A DNA stretch of 53,989 nt from Myxococcales bacterium (GTDB taxonomy: Bacteria > Myxococcota_A > Polyangia > Haliangiales > Haliangiaceae). The DNA lies in NCBI GenBank assembly GCA_024222395.1, contig JAAEPE010000123.1:1-53989 (forward strand), written 5' to 3'. Position numbers and translations under genes: made by a program. The notes under the pieces are model-generated. The model saw only the letters and a program-made list of their open reading frames with translations. It was not told the DNA's origin and made no database searches. This document shows, piece after piece, positions 28,127 through 38,402 of this stretch. The stretch's first letter is position 1. Each line of letters starts with the position of its first letter.

Positions 28127-29451
28127 TTGCCAGCTTCAGCATTGGCGCCCGCCTGCGTCGGGCAGCTTCCCAGTGAGGACCAAGGCCCTGAGGCCGCTGC
28201 AGATAAAAAGACGGTTGTTGATGACGCTGACGGCGCCATCGGCCCCGATGGAGACGTCGAGATCCCAGATCCTCTTGCCGTGACGGGCAAGGTAATCGAC
28301 TATTTTTCCGCCAATCTAGGCGGGACTCCCGTCGCAGCCAACGCTAGCTTGAGCACTGAGAGGCTAGATCCCAGCATTGACGTGCAGGCCGGCGCCCTCG
28401 GCGTCTTCTCAGTGGACGTGGCATCGTTTCCGGGCATCTCGCGGCAACACGCCGGCGCTGGTGGCCCAGCCCCCATTATCCCGACAGCGCGCAATGGCCT
28501 CATCTCATGTTCGACCTGGTGCGCAACGATGGTAGTCCGGCGCTCGGCGTCCGAGTCACCAGTATTGTTCTCGCCAGCGTCGCAGCCCCGCAAGCCCCAA
28601 TCGGCACTGCTTATCTGGTTGCCCCGGCCACTACCGACCTGTCCCCCGGTTGGCGTCACTCCAGTGAGCGTCATAGACGGCACGGGCAGAGCCCGCGCAG
28701 GGTTTCTCGATGTACCTCCAGGCGAATACACCATCACAACGACAATCGTCGCTGGCGGAGGGGCCGACGAAACGCAGACGCCAGAACTCAGAAGAAATCG
28801 TACTTGGGCAAGATGGCACGCCGCTCCCAAAGCCCTTCCATCTGCGCAAGCGACTCGCCAATTGGGTGAGCGCAGCCGTATCGGGCGTGCGAAGTCTTCG
28901 CGCTTGGCGCCCCCCGGCGCGTTCACGCCTTGGGCCTTGTCTTGGTAGCAGAAGTCGTTGGGACTTCGGCTCTGCTGCACAACTCCCTTGAAGAAGAAGC
29001 CGGCATCACACAGGTCTTCGCTGCCGGTCACAATCCAGCCACCGTCGTGCTGAATTTGCCGCGCGGCACGGTGGAGATACTACGCCGCGACGTCGGAGTG
29101 ACTCTAGAATTCGATTTTGTCAACGAGACTTCTCTCGACGGTAGCTACATCCTCGACGGAGCAACCGTCCCACCAGGGTGGCAAGCCACCATCTCGGTAT
29201 TCAAAGAGGGCAGCAGTGGTCCCTTTTTCCTCTCCCTCTTTGGAGAAGGCTCCAACCTGCCTTCTAGGCACCTCGGAGGCGATCAGCAAACCCTCACAGT
29301 AGTGCAGGACAACTGCACTCGCGAGCCAATGCCTCTCGAGCTCATCGCGACCCCCTATGGGCACCACAACGCCGATTCAACGAGAAGCAACCTCACTATC
29401 AGATACCAAGTGACTCTCGAACTCGTCAGTGATTGCGAGAGCCTCAACTAG
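28127..29451 (+). pseudogene. lipoprotein gene with multiple frameshifts
   Basis: Consecutive plus-strand frames read as one protein if several shifts are undone. They are: an acidic lipoprotein N-terminus with ALAPAC and then DADGAIGPDGDVE and VTGKVIDYFSANLGGTPVA, like a carboxypeptidase-regulatory-type domain; another frame with FDLVRNDGSPALGVRVT; the first frame again with TGRARAGFLDVPPGEYTI; and from 28930 the C-terminal part, open to TAG at 29449-29451, with strand-rich sequence (GTVEILRRDVGVTLEFDF). Shifts fall near 28450-28510, 28640-28670 and 28780-28930. It has no valid start codon with a signal peptide in frame. Intact homologues would be surface lipoproteins. Confidence 0.6.
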
Positions 29452-29478
29452 CTCGCTTACCCCAGGAAGCGCTCAGAG

Positions 29479-29862
29479 TTAGAAGATGCAGGCGATTCCA
29501 AACGGCGATGCGGGCGCCTTTGGGTAGCGGTAGGTGCCGGCGAAACGCATCTCTTGCCCGGATGAGTCGCCAAAGCCCAGTCTCCCCGGTCGTACTATTG
29601 TAGCCGCAGGTAACCCGAATCTTGTCACCCTGGCTCATAGGGATTGGCCCGACCCCAGCGGCCCAATCGACTTGAAGGCCTTGATGTACGTGTCCTCTTC
29701 GACAGTTAGTCGGACACACTTGTAGAACTCGGTAGCCGGGGGAATCTCCCACGCAGCCAAGGGCGAGCGAGGAATTCCAAATACGAAACATTTGCGCAAA
29801 ACCCGACATGCCAGCATTGTGCACTCTGCCGGGGGCGAGCGCCAAAGACTACTCAGGGGCAA
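29479..29862 (-). pseudogene. copper type II ascorbate-dependent monooxygenase gene with internal deletion
   Basis: On the minus strand, the upstream piece encodes WEIPPATEFYKCVRLTV then EEDTYIKAFKSIGPLGSG, the N-terminal strand pattern of Cu2_monooxygenase domains, normally followed by a His-His copper site. The downstream piece, in another frame, encodes GDKIRVTCGYNSTTGETG, then after a further shift GFGDSSGQEMRFAGTYRYPK and a terminal strand. This is the end of the C-terminal domain, including the Met copper ligand. The roughly 200 residues between, with the His ligands, are gone. The gene overlaps the start of the aminopeptidase 3' end by 14 bases. It cannot be functional. Confidence 0.6.
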
Positions 29863-31201
29863 GAGCAGCGAGGAGACTCCTCAGAGGGGCACCTGTCGCG
29901 CCGTAGCCTGCGCCTGGGGCCTCACCAGACCAATTCCAGGTCGAGGCGAAGATATCGAAATGGCAGAGAGGAGCGGTCACAAACTCCAGCAGGAAGTGAG
30001 CTGCATTGCGCGATCCCGCCCCGGCAGACGCGTTGCCAGGCAAACGCGCTGTATTGCGAAGGTCTGCCTCTTTGTCGGCATTGGCGATCGTGTGCCACAA
30101 GCGCTTCGGGAAGAAATGAAAGTCCTCGCCCATGGCAGCCCCGGCGCGCTCAATGCGCTCGGCACGCTGCTCGTCAGCAAAATGCACGGGTGTCGCGAAG
30201 GGGCCATAGGCATTGAGAGCGGCCGTCGTCAGGGTGGCGAAGCAGAGAAACTCCGAGGGTGCATACGTAGCCTCGGCGTAGGCAAGGGCATCGGCCAGCA
30301 CAAGCCGCCCTTCCGCATCCGTATGATCAATACGAACGGTCTTCCCAGAATAACTCTCAACCAAAGCACCGGGACGCATGGCGTTCTCGCCAACCGCGTT
30401 CTCGCAAGTCGGAACGACGAGCAAGAGGGGCTTGTCGTAGCCACTCTCCACGAGCGACTCAAAGAGCGCACAGGCGATGGCAGCTCCGCCCATATCGTTC
30501 TTCATCATCGAAACGAAGCTTGCATAGGGTTTTACATTGATACCTCCGGTATCAAACGTGATGCCCTTGCCGACGATAGCGAGCGGCGCTTGCGAGGCCC
30601 CCTTCGGGCGATACTCGGCCAAAACCAAGCGCGGAGGAGATGCCTCACTAGCCCCGCCTACTGCGAGCAAGAGGCGCAGGCCCTTCTCGCGCAATTCCCC
30701 TTCCTCCAGCACCGTAACCTCGACGTCTTCGAAGTCCGCAGCCCATGAAGCTACGTCCTTCGCAATTTGAAGGCTCGTCCGCGTGCAGGGATCTTCATTA
30801 ACCCAATTGCGATACATATCCTCAGCCCTGGCAATGCGCTTCATCTCGTCTGCAATCGCCTGGTTTTCAGGAATACTGACGCGCCCCTTGCTGCGGTGGT
30901 GCAAATCCAGCGCAACCGTGAGCAGCGTGGCGTCGTCAATATCCGTTCCATCGAGTACGACGTCACCGAGGGGGACAATGCCGCCTAGAGCCCTTATTGC
31001 TTGGTCTACGACGTAGCGAAGCTCGGTGGTCGCCAACCTGGGCAGTGCGAGTTCCAGGCGAGCGCCTACATCTCCGAGCTCGAGCTTTGCTCGGGCATCA
31101 CCTGGCACCTTCATCTCGGTTGCCCCTTCAAGGTCTGCCAATTCCGGTCGCAGCCTCACGCAGAGACTGAGTTCTTCGATCGTGCTCTCTTGCTTGCTCA
31201 C
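29849..31201 (-). CDS. M17 leucyl aminopeptidase family protein
   Basis: Cytosolic exopeptidase with two catalytic metals. The catalytic domain shows VGKGITFDTGGI, MKNDMGGAA and HTDAEGRLVLADAL, which supply the Lys, Asp and Glu metal ligands and the catalytic Arg of the M17 family. The 450 residues are somewhat short, with a divergent N-terminal domain, so the substrate range may differ from PepA. A GTG start at 31201 is used; no strong ribosome binding site is visible. The 3' end overlaps the remnant of a copper monooxygenase gene on the same strand by a few bases. Confidence 0.9.
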   Translation of the reverse strand: MSKQESTIEELSLCVRLRPELADLEGATEMKVPGDARAKLELGDVGARLELALPRLATTELRYVVDQAIRALGGIVPLGDVVLDGTDIDDATLLTVALDLHHRSKGRVSIPENQAIADEMKRIARAEDMYRNWVNEDPCTRTSLQIAKDVASWAADFEDVEVTVLEEGELREKGLRLLLAVGGASEASPPRLVLAEYRPKGASQAPLAIVGKGITFDTGGINVKPYASFVSMMKNDMGGAAIACALFESLVESGYDKPLLLVVPTCENAVGENAMRPGALVESYSGKTVRIDHTDAEGRLVLADALAYAEATYAPSEFLCFATLTTAALNAYGPFATPVHFADEQRAERIERAGAAMGEDFHFFPKRLWHTIANADKEADLRNTARLPGNASAGAGSRNAAHFLLEFVTAPLCHFDIFASTWNWSGEAPGAGYGATGAPLRSLLAALAPE

Positions 31202-31250
31202 ACGCGGAGGGTAGCCGACAACCTAGGCCTCTGTGTATGCTCCACCCACA

Positions 31251-32243
31251 ATGTCCAAGAGTTCCAGTGTTGCCCTCACCCGCTTCTTGCTCTGTGCGAC
31301 CTCCGGAGTAGCCGCCCTCAGCATGTCTCAACACGCCTGGGCACAGCCAGAGCCAGAGCCAGGTGCAGAGACGGCCCCCGCCGGCGACGAAGTGGAGCTC
31401 TCGGAAGAGGGCATTGCGGACGAGTCCGATGACCTCGATTTTGGTTCCGGCTCGGGATCCGAAGAGAACCCAGGAGCCCCCAATTCAACGTTCGACGCCG
31501 GCGACAAGGACAAGGACAAACCCAAGGAAAAGGCCGACAAAGCCTCCTCGGGCTATCCAGCCCGCTCCATCGAACGTCCTCTAAACCTGCCCGGCGGCAT
31601 GGTGCAAGTCGCCCTAGAGATTCCTATCGCCTTCGATCCGTTCGCCGTCTCAGGCACCCTAACCGGCTCCTATGGCATCACTCGCAACGTCGAAGCTGGT
31701 CTCCAGTACAGCCCGGGGCGCTACGCCGACGACTTCGCTGTCGGCCGCGCAGTGGCGATTGGGGGCCAGTACCTGATCACCGATTTTGTTGCCGCAGAGA
31801 TCTCTCTACCCATGCATCTCGATCCATTCGCCATGGGGCTGAACCTCGCTGCGCCGTTCAAGTACACATTCTTCGATAGCTTCTCTCTCGTCGCGGGCGA
31901 GAATCTTCTCAGCATCAAACTGCACGAGTTCCAGCCTTCCGCAGAGAATGCGACGCAAAACGATGCCTTCATCGCGGCCAGGAACAACAATACGATTGTT
32001 CCTGCCTGGGCCCTAAATTTCGCTGGTGGAGCTATCTACCAAATTGACGAGAAGATGGCTCTCGATGCCGTATTTGGAACCCGCTTCGACGACACCAATG
32101 ACGCAGCGACCTCGAGCCTGGATCTAGGGCTTCTCTTCGCCAACAGCAACAAGCTCGACTTCGGTGCAAAGATTGGAGTCAGCGACCTAGCAAACTTCAC
32201 CGAATCGCTTGCCCTGCGATTCTTCCTGAACTCCCGCATCTAG
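31251..32243 (+). CDS. outer-membrane beta-barrel protein of unknown function
   Basis: The ATG at 31251 precedes a signal peptide (cleavage after AWAQ); a GTG 18 bases upstream is an alternative. Residues 30-95 are a Pro/Glu/Asp and Gly/Ser-rich acidic linker with a short Lys/Asp run (DKDKDKPKEK). The remaining 230 residues form alternating strands (LTGSYGITRNVEAGLQYSP, YLITDFVAAEISLPM, ALRFFLNSRI) that suit an eight- to ten-stranded barrel. Divergent from the aminopeptidase gene. No closer assignment was possible. Confidence 0.65.
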   Translation: MSKSSSVALTRFLLCATSGVAALSMSQHAWAQPEPEPGAETAPAGDEVELSEEGIADESDDLDFGSGSGSEENPGAPNSTFDAGDKDKDKPKEKADKASSGYPARSIERPLNLPGGMVQVALEIPIAFDPFAVSGTLTGSYGITRNVEAGLQYSPGRYADDFAVGRAVAIGGQYLITDFVAAEISLPMHLDPFAMGLNLAAPFKYTFFDSFSLVAGENLLSIKLHEFQPSAENATQNDAFIAARNNNTIVPAWALNFAGGAIYQIDEKMALDAVFGTRFDDTNDAATSSLDLGLLFANSNKLDFGAKIGVSDLANFTESLALRFFLNSRI

Positions 32244-32283
32244 ACCGCCGAGCGTAAACAATGATCGGTTTGATGGTCCTGCT

Positions 32284-32417
32284 TTCCCGATTGCAGCGTT
32301 GCTCATTTCGTCATTTGCCCAGGCAAATATCCTCATTCGCGCCCTGCACTCGAAAAATCAGAACTCACCATCCTAGGTCATTCTTTTCGCTCGACGGTCT
32401 AGCTGAGTTCGGATTTG
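32284..32417 (+). repeat. dispersed repeat, copy A
   Basis: About 134 bases here match 48340-48480 on the opposite strand at roughly 75-80 percent by eye, including TTCCCGATTGC, CCTCATTC-CGCC-TGCACTCGAAAA, CACCAT, CTTTT-GCTCG and GTCTAG. The copy lies in the gap between the convergent barrel gene (ends 32243) and the DUF5924 gene (ends 32418). When read in shifting frames both copies give fragments such as ALHSK-N-SP, so it may descend from an old coding or mobile sequence. No terminal repeat is seen. Confidence 0.65.
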
Positions 32418-33539
32418 CTACTCCTGAGGGGAGGCGTCCACCGCCGCATCCCTCAAGACCTCCGGCGACAGAGTCACCTGGGCGGCGGGGGCCTTGACTC
32501 TGAAGGAGCGGAGTCCGACGAGTTGGCCCTCTTCGGTCTCGATTCGGCAGCTCCACCGGCCCGTTGGATCTGCTGGCATGGTCGCGGAGCTAAGCTTCGA
32601 GCGAAAAACGTTGCCCCGGCACTGCCCCATGAGGCTCGGGGACACTCGCGCCAATTCCTCGCCTTGATGCACCCAAACATGGACGATGTCGTCGTTGATA
32701 CCACCAGGCTCCGAAATCTCGCTAACACAGCGCAGGCCATCGAGCCTGTCGCTGGTGGTCTCTCGCAATGGCCCAGGAACGCACTCGTAGGCCCCGGGGT
32801 TGCCATGGCCGATGCCACCCGCGGGCATTGCCATTGGTGCCGCTGGCACAAACTGTCTCCCCGTAAAACACCCAGCCGCCAAGATCACCGTGCACAGAGA
32901 GACAAGGGCTATGCCTCGACTGCTGAAGACGGATTTGAGTGGATAGCTCAGCAGCGCCACCCCAGCGGGCGTTATCACGGCCGCCACCATGAGTGCCACG
33001 AAATGAGGAACATGAAGACTCAGAGGCAGGAGCAAGTTGAGAACCGAGAACATGCAGAGCCCGTACATTCCGGCCGCGATAACCCGGTGCTCCATAATGA
33101 AATTATCGAAGACAAGATCCATCGTAGAGAGCACAGCGCACAACAGAAGTAGCGGAACGATCCACCAGTTGGGCGAGTCGAGTGACCACATCGCGCTCGA
33201 TGCGTAGAGCGGAACGAGGAAGAAGAACATCTGCTGGTACATCTGCTTGATGACGTAGTTGGTTACAAGACGCACTCCCTTCTTCACGATGCGCTCGTCG
33301 GTTTTGCGGTTGGCAGGCCCGACGATGAAGCGAAAGGCGATGAAGATAAGCATCCAACTCGCGCCCAGAGCGATGAGCACCTTGTCCGCGTGAGCTAGGC
33401 CCTTCCGAGCAAAGGCCATGACGACCACGCCGAAGCCAAGGGCAAAGAAACTGTGTAGCCACCATATGCGCTGCATGATGCGGCGCAATCGAGAGACCTG
33501 GACTGGAGGCGCTCCACTACTGCTATCGTGACTACTCAC
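32418..33539 (-). CDS. DUF5924 / DUF2914 membrane protein
   Basis: The first 230 residues contain six or seven hydrophobic helices (FFALGFGVVVMAFA, VLIALGASWMLIFIAF, WIVPLLLLCAVLS, ALMVAAVITPAGVALL and others), consistent with the DUF5924 membrane part. The C-terminal 110 residues have the DUF2914 pattern: DDIVHVWVHQGEEL, then a Cys, and GRWSCRIETEEGQLVGLRSF, a small beta-sandwich likely exposed on the periplasmic side. It follows the aminotransferase gene by three bases, so the two are co-transcribed. No function is established for either domain. Confidence 0.8.
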   Translation of the reverse strand: MSSHDSSSGAPPVQVSRLRRIMQRIWWLHSFFALGFGVVVMAFARKGLAHADKVLIALGASWMLIFIAFRFIVGPANRKTDERIVKKGVRLVTNYVIKQMYQQMFFFLVPLYASSAMWSLDSPNWWIVPLLLLCAVLSTMDLVFDNFIMEHRVIAAGMYGLCMFSVLNLLLPLSLHVPHFVALMVAAVITPAGVALLSYPLKSVFSSRGIALVSLCTVILAAGCFTGRQFVPAAPMAMPAGGIGHGNPGAYECVPGPLRETTSDRLDGLRCVSEISEPGGINDDIVHVWVHQGEELARVSPSLMGQCRGNVFRSKLSSATMPADPTGRWSCRIETEEGQLVGLRSFRVKAPAAQVTLSPEVLRDAAVDASPQE

Positions 33540-33542
33540 CGG

Positions 33543-34838
<1,296 letters not shown>

Positions 34839-34973
34839 CGGTGGTTAGCCTAGCCAGATTCGGTGGCAGAAACCACCATCCGAGATCGTCTGGGGAGACA
34901 TCATCACAGGCTGAACGCGCCGAACCTGCCATCCATTCCCAGGGTTTGAATGTGGTATAGGCCAAGGCCTGTG

Positions 34974-35855
34974 ATGATCCTAGGCGAAGTGCGCGGCCAG
35001 AGCCGAGTCGTAGAGCTTCTGCAGCGGGCCCTTCAAGGCGAGCGCGTCGCTCAGTCATACCTTTTTGCAGGTCCAGAGGGCAGTGGCAAGTACGCCACGG
35101 CGCTGGCGCTGGCCAAGGCGATAAACTGTCTTTCGGCGCCAGGAAAAGGCTGCCCCGAGTGCAGCTCTTGCAACAAGATTGACGAGGGCATCCACCCAGA
35201 TGTGCGAACACTTGAGCCCGAGGGTGCCAAGGGCAATATCCCCATTGCCACGATCCGCAAACAAGTGATTCCCGCCATGGCCATGGCTCCTCACGAGGCT
35301 CGAGCCCGGTTCTTTCTAGTGAGAGAAGCCTCCTCCATGCTGGGTCCGGCAGCCAATGCGTTGCTCAAGACACTGGAAGAGCCGCCGCCGCGGACTCACT
35401 TCATTCTCTGCAGCCGGGCTCCCAGCCAACTCTTGCCAACAATTCGCAGCCGCTGCCAACGAGTCAGCTTCCAACCCCTATCACCCGCGTTGCGGGCTCA
35501 GATGCAAGGCGACGAAGAGCATGCAGAGAAGATCCACGAACTCTCTGAGAAAATCACTGATGTCATTGAAGAGCGCGGATTGGACGGAATCCTCAGCGTA
35601 GCCAAGGTGGCGGGGGATCGAAATACCCTCATCGCCGCCCTCGCTCAGTGCGTGCAGACCTGCCACCTAGCAGCGCGTAGCGCAGCCACTTCGGCAGATC
35701 TGCCCCGTGCTCAGTTGCACGCGCGCAGAGCCGCTGAAATACTAAACAGCCTAGTCGCGATACGAGAACACAATGCGCACGGCCAATTGGCCCTGGAGCA
35801 TCTCCTGGTTGCCCTCCGAGGGCACCCTCTTCCAAGCGCAGGAGCAGCAGGTTGA
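34974..35855 (+). CDS. holB: DNA polymerase III delta-prime subunit
   Basis: Clamp-loader subunit. The ATG at 34974 (MILGEVRGQSRVV) is used; the frame is open a little further upstream. Visible features are a Walker A-like loop GPEGSGK, a four-Cys zinc module (CLSAPGKGCPECSSC), VREASSMLGPAANALLKTLEEPP, and SRAPSQLLPTIRSRCQ with the sensor and SRC motif. The C-terminal collar domain is short. The stop overlaps the ricT start, an order (holB then PSP1/ricT) also known in Bacillus, where it is conserved. Confidence 0.92.
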   Translation: MILGEVRGQSRVVELLQRALQGERVAQSYLFAGPEGSGKYATALALAKAINCLSAPGKGCPECSSCNKIDEGIHPDVRTLEPEGAKGNIPIATIRKQVIPAMAMAPHEARARFFLVREASSMLGPAANALLKTLEEPPPRTHFILCSRAPSQLLPTIRSRCQRVSFQPLSPALRAQMQGDEEHAEKIHELSEKITDVIEERGLDGILSVAKVAGDRNTLIAALAQCVQTCHLAARSAATSADLPRAQLHARRAAEILNSLVAIREHNAHGQLALEHLLVALRGHPLPSAGAAG

Positions 35856-37399
35856 GCGAAGACTCAAGCGACGGCAAAGCGACAAACGGCGATGCCGACG
35901 GTACGCGGAAGCGCAGGCGCAGGCGGCGCAAGCCAGCCGGCGCACAGGCTGGCTTGCGCCCCAAGGAGAGAGGTAGCGGAACTACTGTGCGTTCCGAGGC
36001 CGGCAAGCGCCCTCAAGGAGATAGAGGCCCTCGCGCCGGCGGCGGCGGCAAGTCGAAGCGTCCAGCCCGCAAGCGGCGCTCGCGACGGCGCGGCGGTGGC
36101 CGAGAAGGTGGTGACACTTCGCAAGAGCCCCGCAGCAAGGGCGATGGACGGAGTTCGGGGCCGAGCCGTGGCGAGCGCAAGCCTCGCAGAAAAGAGCCAA
36201 CGCCCAGAGAGAGGCGCTCGGAAAAGCCAGCAGAGGATGACAGCTGGGACCTCACTCCCCCACCACCAACCGATTCAGACGAGAGGGAGCAGGATAGAAG
36301 CGCCCCCCCTGGGCCCGGAGATACTGTTTGGGGCGATGATAGCGATGCGGAAACACCGGATGTCGAGCTCCCGGCGAAGTTGCCAAGGGACGTAGGGCCT
36401 GGGGAGTGGGACCCAACGAGCGCCCCCCTCGGCGACGAAACATCCGGCTACGATGGCCAACTCTCCGCCCGAATCGCCAATGTTATCGCAGTGCGCTTCA
36501 TGCCCGCGGGGCGCCTCTATCTATATGACGGTGGGGACGGTCTATTCCGAGCAGGAGATAGAGTCATTGTCGAAGCTGAGCACGGCAAACGCGTCGCAAC
36601 CGTAGGCACCGCCAGCACCCGAAAGCCTCCCAGGCGCAGTCTCAAGCGGATTCTGCGCCGTGCAACTGTGAGCGAAGCCAGTCTGGATCAAGCAGACGAA
36701 TGCCGAGAGTACCTCATCACCGCCAAGACCCTGGCCAAGAAGCAGGGGCTGGGAATCAAAGTACTCCAAGCGCAGCTTGATAGCCCTTCGCGGCTCAGCC
36801 TCTACTACTCCTGCGAGCAGAAGACCGACGTTCGCGGCCTTAGCCGCGCCCTCAGCAAGACCCTCAGCCTGCAGGTGGACCTACGTCACTTCGGGTCTCG
36901 GGACGAAGCCAAGATCGTCGGCGGTATTGGCTCCTGTGGACAGGAACTGTGCTGCAGCACCTGGCTTCCCGCCTTTGTGCCGGTTTCTATCAGGAATGCC
37001 AAGGAGCAAGGGCTGGTGCTCAACCCCACCAAAGTGAGTGGCCAGTGCGGCCGGCTCAAGTGCTGCCTGGTATACGAGCAGGCGCTCTACTCCGAGATGC
37101 GCAAGGGCCTTCCCAAGCTGGGGAAGCGAGTCATCACAAACGATGGATTCGAGGGACGGGTTATCGAAGTGGATGTCCTGCATCAGCGAATTCGTGTCGG
37201 CATAGGCCGCGGTGAGTCAAAAGTGTATGGAAAAGGCGAAGTTGAGCCTATGTTCGCCTCGCAGCCCCAAACGCAGACCAAGAGTAAGAGCAAGAGCAAG
37301 AGTAAGAAGCGCAAAGGCGGCAAGCCTCAGCCCGACGCTGAGGCCACCCCCGTCGCCACCAAAGACGTAGACAAGGAACCCAGCCATGACAAGAACTGA
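35852..37399 (+). CDS. ricT: PSP1-domain protein RicT with long Arg-rich N-terminal extension
   Basis: Residues about 200-430 match RicT/YaaT (PSP1): IANVIAVRF near the domain start, LRHFGSRDEAKIVGGIG, then Cys-rich motifs GSCGQELCCSTW and GQCGRLKCCLVYE, which in Bacillus hold a [4Fe-4S] cluster in the RicAFT complex that affects RNA maturation and phosphorelay. Unusual here are about 190 N-terminal residues rich in Arg, Lys, Gly and Ser (RKRRRRRRKP, RKRRSRRRGGG), reminiscent of RNA-binding tails, and a Lys/Ser repeat near the C-terminus (KSKSKSKSKKRKG). The start is TTG at 35852, overlapping the holB stop by four bases. Confidence 0.88.
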   Translation: MSEDSSDGKATNGDADGTRKRRRRRRKPAGAQAGLRPKERGSGTTVRSEAGKRPQGDRGPRAGGGGKSKRPARKRRSRRRGGGREGGDTSQEPRSKGDGRSSGPSRGERKPRRKEPTPRERRSEKPAEDDSWDLTPPPPTDSDEREQDRSAPPGPGDTVWGDDSDAETPDVELPAKLPRDVGPGEWDPTSAPLGDETSGYDGQLSARIANVIAVRFMPAGRLYLYDGGDGLFRAGDRVIVEAEHGKRVATVGTASTRKPPRRSLKRILRRATVSEASLDQADECREYLITAKTLAKKQGLGIKVLQAQLDSPSRLSLYYSCEQKTDVRGLSRALSKTLSLQVDLRHFGSRDEAKIVGGIGSCGQELCCSTWLPAFVPVSIRNAKEQGLVLNPTKVSGQCGRLKCCLVYEQALYSEMRKGLPKLGKRVITNDGFEGRVIEVDVLHQRIRVGIGRGESKVYGKGEVEPMFASQPQTQTKSKSKSKSKKRKGGKPQPDAEATPVATKDVDKEPSHDKN

Positions 37400-37808
37400 C
37401 AACCGCAACGCGACTCGAGTCGCGCTCAATGCCCCAATCCTTATCGAGTCCATAGGACAACCTGAAATCGAGCTACATCCGGCGCTCGCAAGCGTGTACT
37501 CGCGCGTCAACCCCGAAGTCACCAGTGACAAGTTTCCCGGCTCGCTTCGCGATCTCAGCACCAATGGCGCGTTTGTTTCCGGAAACGCCCTGCCCCTACT
37601 CTCACGTATCGCCTTCTCGTTCGAGCTGCCAGAGTTCGGTCGTGTAGCGGGCATCGGCTGGACCATGTGGCGCCGCAACGAAGACTGCGAGGTACCCCGG
37701 GAAGGCCATGATGCGGTCAAGCTGCCAAAGGGCTTCGGAATCCTCTTTGAAGCCATCCCTCTAGACGCTCGCCTTGCAATCCACCGAATGGTTCAGAGCG
37801 CCTCCTAG
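37386..37808 (+). CDS. PilZ-domain protein
   Basis: A 140-residue single-domain protein. RVALNAPI near the N-terminus and DLSTNGAFVSG (the D/N-x-S-x-x-G motif) mark the c-di-GMP-binding PilZ barrel; the paired upstream arginines (RNATR) are partly present. The gene starts inside the last 14 bases of ricT. It may read the c-di-GMP signal made by cyclases such as the FHA-GGDEF protein at 12382. No partner domain is present. Confidence 0.8.
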   Translation: MTRTDNRNATRVALNAPILIESIGQPEIELHPALASVYSRVNPEVTSDKFPGSLRDLSTNGAFVSGNALPLLSRIAFSFELPEFGRVAGIGWTMWRRNEDCEVPREGHDAVKLPKGFGILFEAIPLDARLAIHRMVQSAS

Positions 37809-37850
37809 CAGGTGGTATGCCCTGAGTTCCTGCGGAGCCGAGAATCCACG

Positions 37851-38357
37851 ATGTCCGCCAAGTCCACTCCATATCGATTCAAGCCGCGTTTCGTGGGTGT
37901 TGCCTTTGTGAGCCTATCACTCGGCGTCGTGCTCATAACCGCATCCGCCACGATCACCCCAGACAGGGTAAGCAGCATCTTCGCATTGGGCACAGGGGCA
38001 ACCGGTGTTCTTCTTAGTTCCATGTATTTGCGCTCTCCGGTTTGGCGACTGGCAGTCGACGTCCAAGAGAGCGGCCTGGTTCTCTGGAGTGGCACTAGCG
38101 AAAAGCTGCGCCTGCCGTGGAGCGACGTGAGCCGAGTCGTCATGGATGCCGACAGAGAAGTCTGCTTCGTGGATGGCGGCACTCCCGATCGAAGCCTCCT
38201 AGTACCCGGTCCGGCTGCTCCCGCGAGCTATGTTATCGCCAAGCGTGAGCAACTCATCGACGATATTTTGGCTCACGTGCCCGAAGACCTCGTCATAGAT
38301 CCAGCCGACGTTGACGTAGTAGCGTTGGCAGAAGCTAGCGCTCAACCCGCGGAGTGA
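37851..38357 (+). CDS. small membrane protein with PH-like soluble part
   Basis: From the ATG at 37851 the 168-residue product has two membrane helices (VAFVSLSLGVVLITASA and IFALGTGATGVLLSSMYL), then a strand-rich domain (LAVDVQESGLVLWSG, KLRLPWSDVSRVVMD) of the bPH/YdbS type. The upstream part of the frame (13 residues) is not used. No function is known for this type; it is co-directional in the holB-tatD run and is probably an inner-membrane accessory protein. Confidence 0.65.
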   Translation: MSAKSTPYRFKPRFVGVAFVSLSLGVVLITASATITPDRVSSIFALGTGATGVLLSSMYLRSPVWRLAVDVQESGLVLWSGTSEKLRLPWSDVSRVVMDADREVCFVDGGTPDRSLLVPGPAAPASYVIAKREQLIDDILAHVPEDLVIDPADVDVVALAEASAQPAE

Positions 38358-38402
38358 TCCCCGCTTCTCGCTTGGTCCACTTCTCAAGTTAGCCCCACTT
38401 CG

